A stretch of 6,335 nt of DNA from positions 1-6,335 of the forward strand of contig JBCBST010000162.1 of assembly GCA_039819115.1 (NCBI GenBank), read 5' to 3'. The translations under genes were made by a program, and so were the position numbers. The notes under the pieces are model-generated. The model ran no database searches. It saw only the letters and a program-made list of their open reading frames with translations, and was not told where the DNA came from. Within the stretch, counting starts at the first letter, position 1; each line of letters opens with the position of its first letter. This DNA is from JBCBST01 sp039819115. Lineage in GTDB: Bacteria; Bacteroidota; Rhodothermia; Balneolales; Balneolaceae. This document shows, one piece after another, positions 5,168-6,335 of the stretch.

Positions 5168-6335
5168 ATGAAAAAAGCTCAGATTATCCCGCTATTCATT
5201 CTTGGATTACTGTTACCCGGGCAATTCATCCATGCGCGACAGACACAAAACAATCGGGATGCAACCAACAATCGTTCAGCAAGCTCACAATACTTTATAG
5301 ATGAAGTTGGTCTGCAATTGGCGCAAAACCCGTCCCGTGTTATAGATTCTATTGATCCTGCCACTTATATACTTGGCCCAAATGATATCATAACTGTTTA
5401 TGCAGAGGGGCTTCTGGAACTTACCTACCGAGGCCTTGTCGTCAATTATTCTGGCGATGTAGTGATTCCTTCAATAGGTACAGTAAATCTTGAAAAACGA
5501 TCATTGAATGAAGCTGAGCAATTACTCAATAAACGATTTTCAGAAAATTATAAAGACCTGGAACTTAAAATCAGCCTTGAACAACCTAAACCTGTCATAG
5601 CATTTTTGGGTGGTGAAATTCAGCAACCTGGTGAGTTAACACTTACATTCGGGACAAGGTATAGTTCGATTTTGAGATATCTCCAAAGAATTGATACTCC
5701 ATTAGAGAGTCCTCGAACCAGTTCATCCATTACTGGATTAGACTTGGGTAGAATATCCCGGATTTCAGAGAACCAAGACAACCTGGAATCTGGCATAAAC
5801 GAAATTGAAACTCTCTCTTTAGAATACGATTTCCGAAATATTCGAGTGAAGCATCAAGATGGTACACAAACATCCATTGACCTTATTCATTTTTTTAAGA
5901 CAGGTGATCCAAAAAGTAACCCTATTATTCTTACCGGTGACAAAATACGGATAAGCAAAAGGAACGCCTTTACTCCTCTAATTAGTATATCTGGGGCTGT
6001 TTTGTCTCCTCTTGAAATGCCATACCGGATTGATGACACTATCGCATCACTTCTTGACATGGTTGATGGAACTCTTGAATCAGCAAACCAAAACCATGCG
6101 TTGATAATCAGAAGAATTGGAGAAAAAAATGAACGCTTGGTTGTTCCGAGAGAAGAATATACTTCTTATGAGCTTATGGCAAACGATCGGATCATTTTAG
6201 AATATGAATCGGAAGAATTGGTTTCTGCTTCTGCTTGGGTATATGGCTTGGTAAAAACACCGGGCAACTATCCGATTGTAAATGGGAAAACTACCATTCG
6301 TGATTTATTAGAGGCTTCAGGTGGGCTGTCAAACG
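5168..6335 (+). CDS. Polysaccharide biosynthesis/export protein, Wza-like with SLBB domains (N-terminal 389 residues, truncated by window edge)
   Basis: This is probably the outer-membrane/periplasmic export channel subunit for a surface or secreted polysaccharide. The frame stays open for 389 codons to the window end. Residues 1-23 are a signal peptide (MKKAQ, hydrophobic 6-20, probable cut after IHA). There is no lipobox cysteine, unlike Wza itself. A Poly_export domain follows at about 66-138, with YILGPNDIITVYAEG at 67-81, the GDVVIPSIGTV strand at 96-106 and a helix at 112-126. Then come SLBB-like units. The first is about 143-264, with GGEIQQPGEL at 148-157 and the closing NPIILTGDKIRIS at 251-263. 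The second is about 271-346 (ISGAVLSPLEMPY at 274-286). The third begins near 355 (VYGLVKTPGNYPI, 358-370) and is cut. Residues 175-222 form a polar, Ser/Glu-rich insertion in the first unit. Base composition is lower in GC than the preceding gene. Such genes normally head export clusters with a chain-length kinase and glycosyltransferases, none of which is visible here. Confidence 0.92.
   Translation, partial: MKKAQIIPLFILGLLLPGQFIHARQTQNNRDATNNRSASSQYFIDEVGLQLAQNPSRVIDSIDPATYILGPNDIITVYAEGLLELTYRGLVVNYSGDVVIPSIGTVNLEKRSLNEAEQLLNKRFSENYKDLELKISLEQPKPVIAFLGGEIQQPGELTLTFGTRYSSILRYLQRIDTPLESPRTSSSITGLDLGRISRISENQDNLESGINEIETLSLEYDFRNIRVKHQDGTQTSIDLIHFFKTGDPKSNPIILTGDKIRISKRNAFTPLISISGAVLSPLEMPYRIDDTIASLLDMVDGTLESANQNHALIIRRIGEKNERLVVPREEYTSYELMANDRIILEYESEELVSASAWVYGLVKTPGNYPIVNGKTTIRDLLEASGGLSN

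Noticed and set aside
5179..5364. Minus-strand frame over the start of the export gene
   Set aside because: Antisense to the signal peptide and N-terminal region of the export protein, with no family signal.

Overview
The window looks like ordinary chromosome of a Gram-negative bacterium of the Bacteroidota/Balneolota (FCB) type. Three things point there: the outer-membrane protein types present, the TolC-first order of the efflux genes, and the absence of a recognisable Shine-Dalgarno sequence before any of the six start codons. The placement is an inference from gene style. I lean towards Balneolota or a relative, without certainty.

Left part (1-4114, all minus strand): a four-gene tripartite efflux operon read right to left. 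It runs from a TetR-family regulator (3410-4114) through a TolC-like outer-membrane channel (1924-3357) and a lipoprotein periplasmic adaptor of the AcrA type (821-1903) to the N-terminal 268 residues of an AcrB-type RND pump (1-804, cut by the window edge). The gaps are 52, 20 and 16 nt, so one transcript is likely. Pump, adaptor and channel should form one conduit across both membranes, with the TetR protein as the probable substrate-sensing repressor of its own operon.

Middle (4115-4252): a 138-bp divergent intergenic region. It holds a perfect 13-bp palindrome one base from the tetR start codon, a second shorter palindrome beside it, and candidate promoters on both strands.

Right part (plus strand): an EamA/DMT-family 10-TM transporter (4253-5128, GTG start). 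After a 39-nt gap with its own promoter-like sequence comes the first 389 residues of a Wza-like polysaccharide export protein with SLBB domains (5168 to the window end). The export gene is clearly more AT-rich than its neighbour and probably opens a surface-polysaccharide locus beyond the window.

I found no RNA gene, insertion sequence, CRISPR array, pseudogene or evident new system. The observations most worth a second look are the candidate operator, the composition change at the polysaccharide gene and the domain layout of that export protein.
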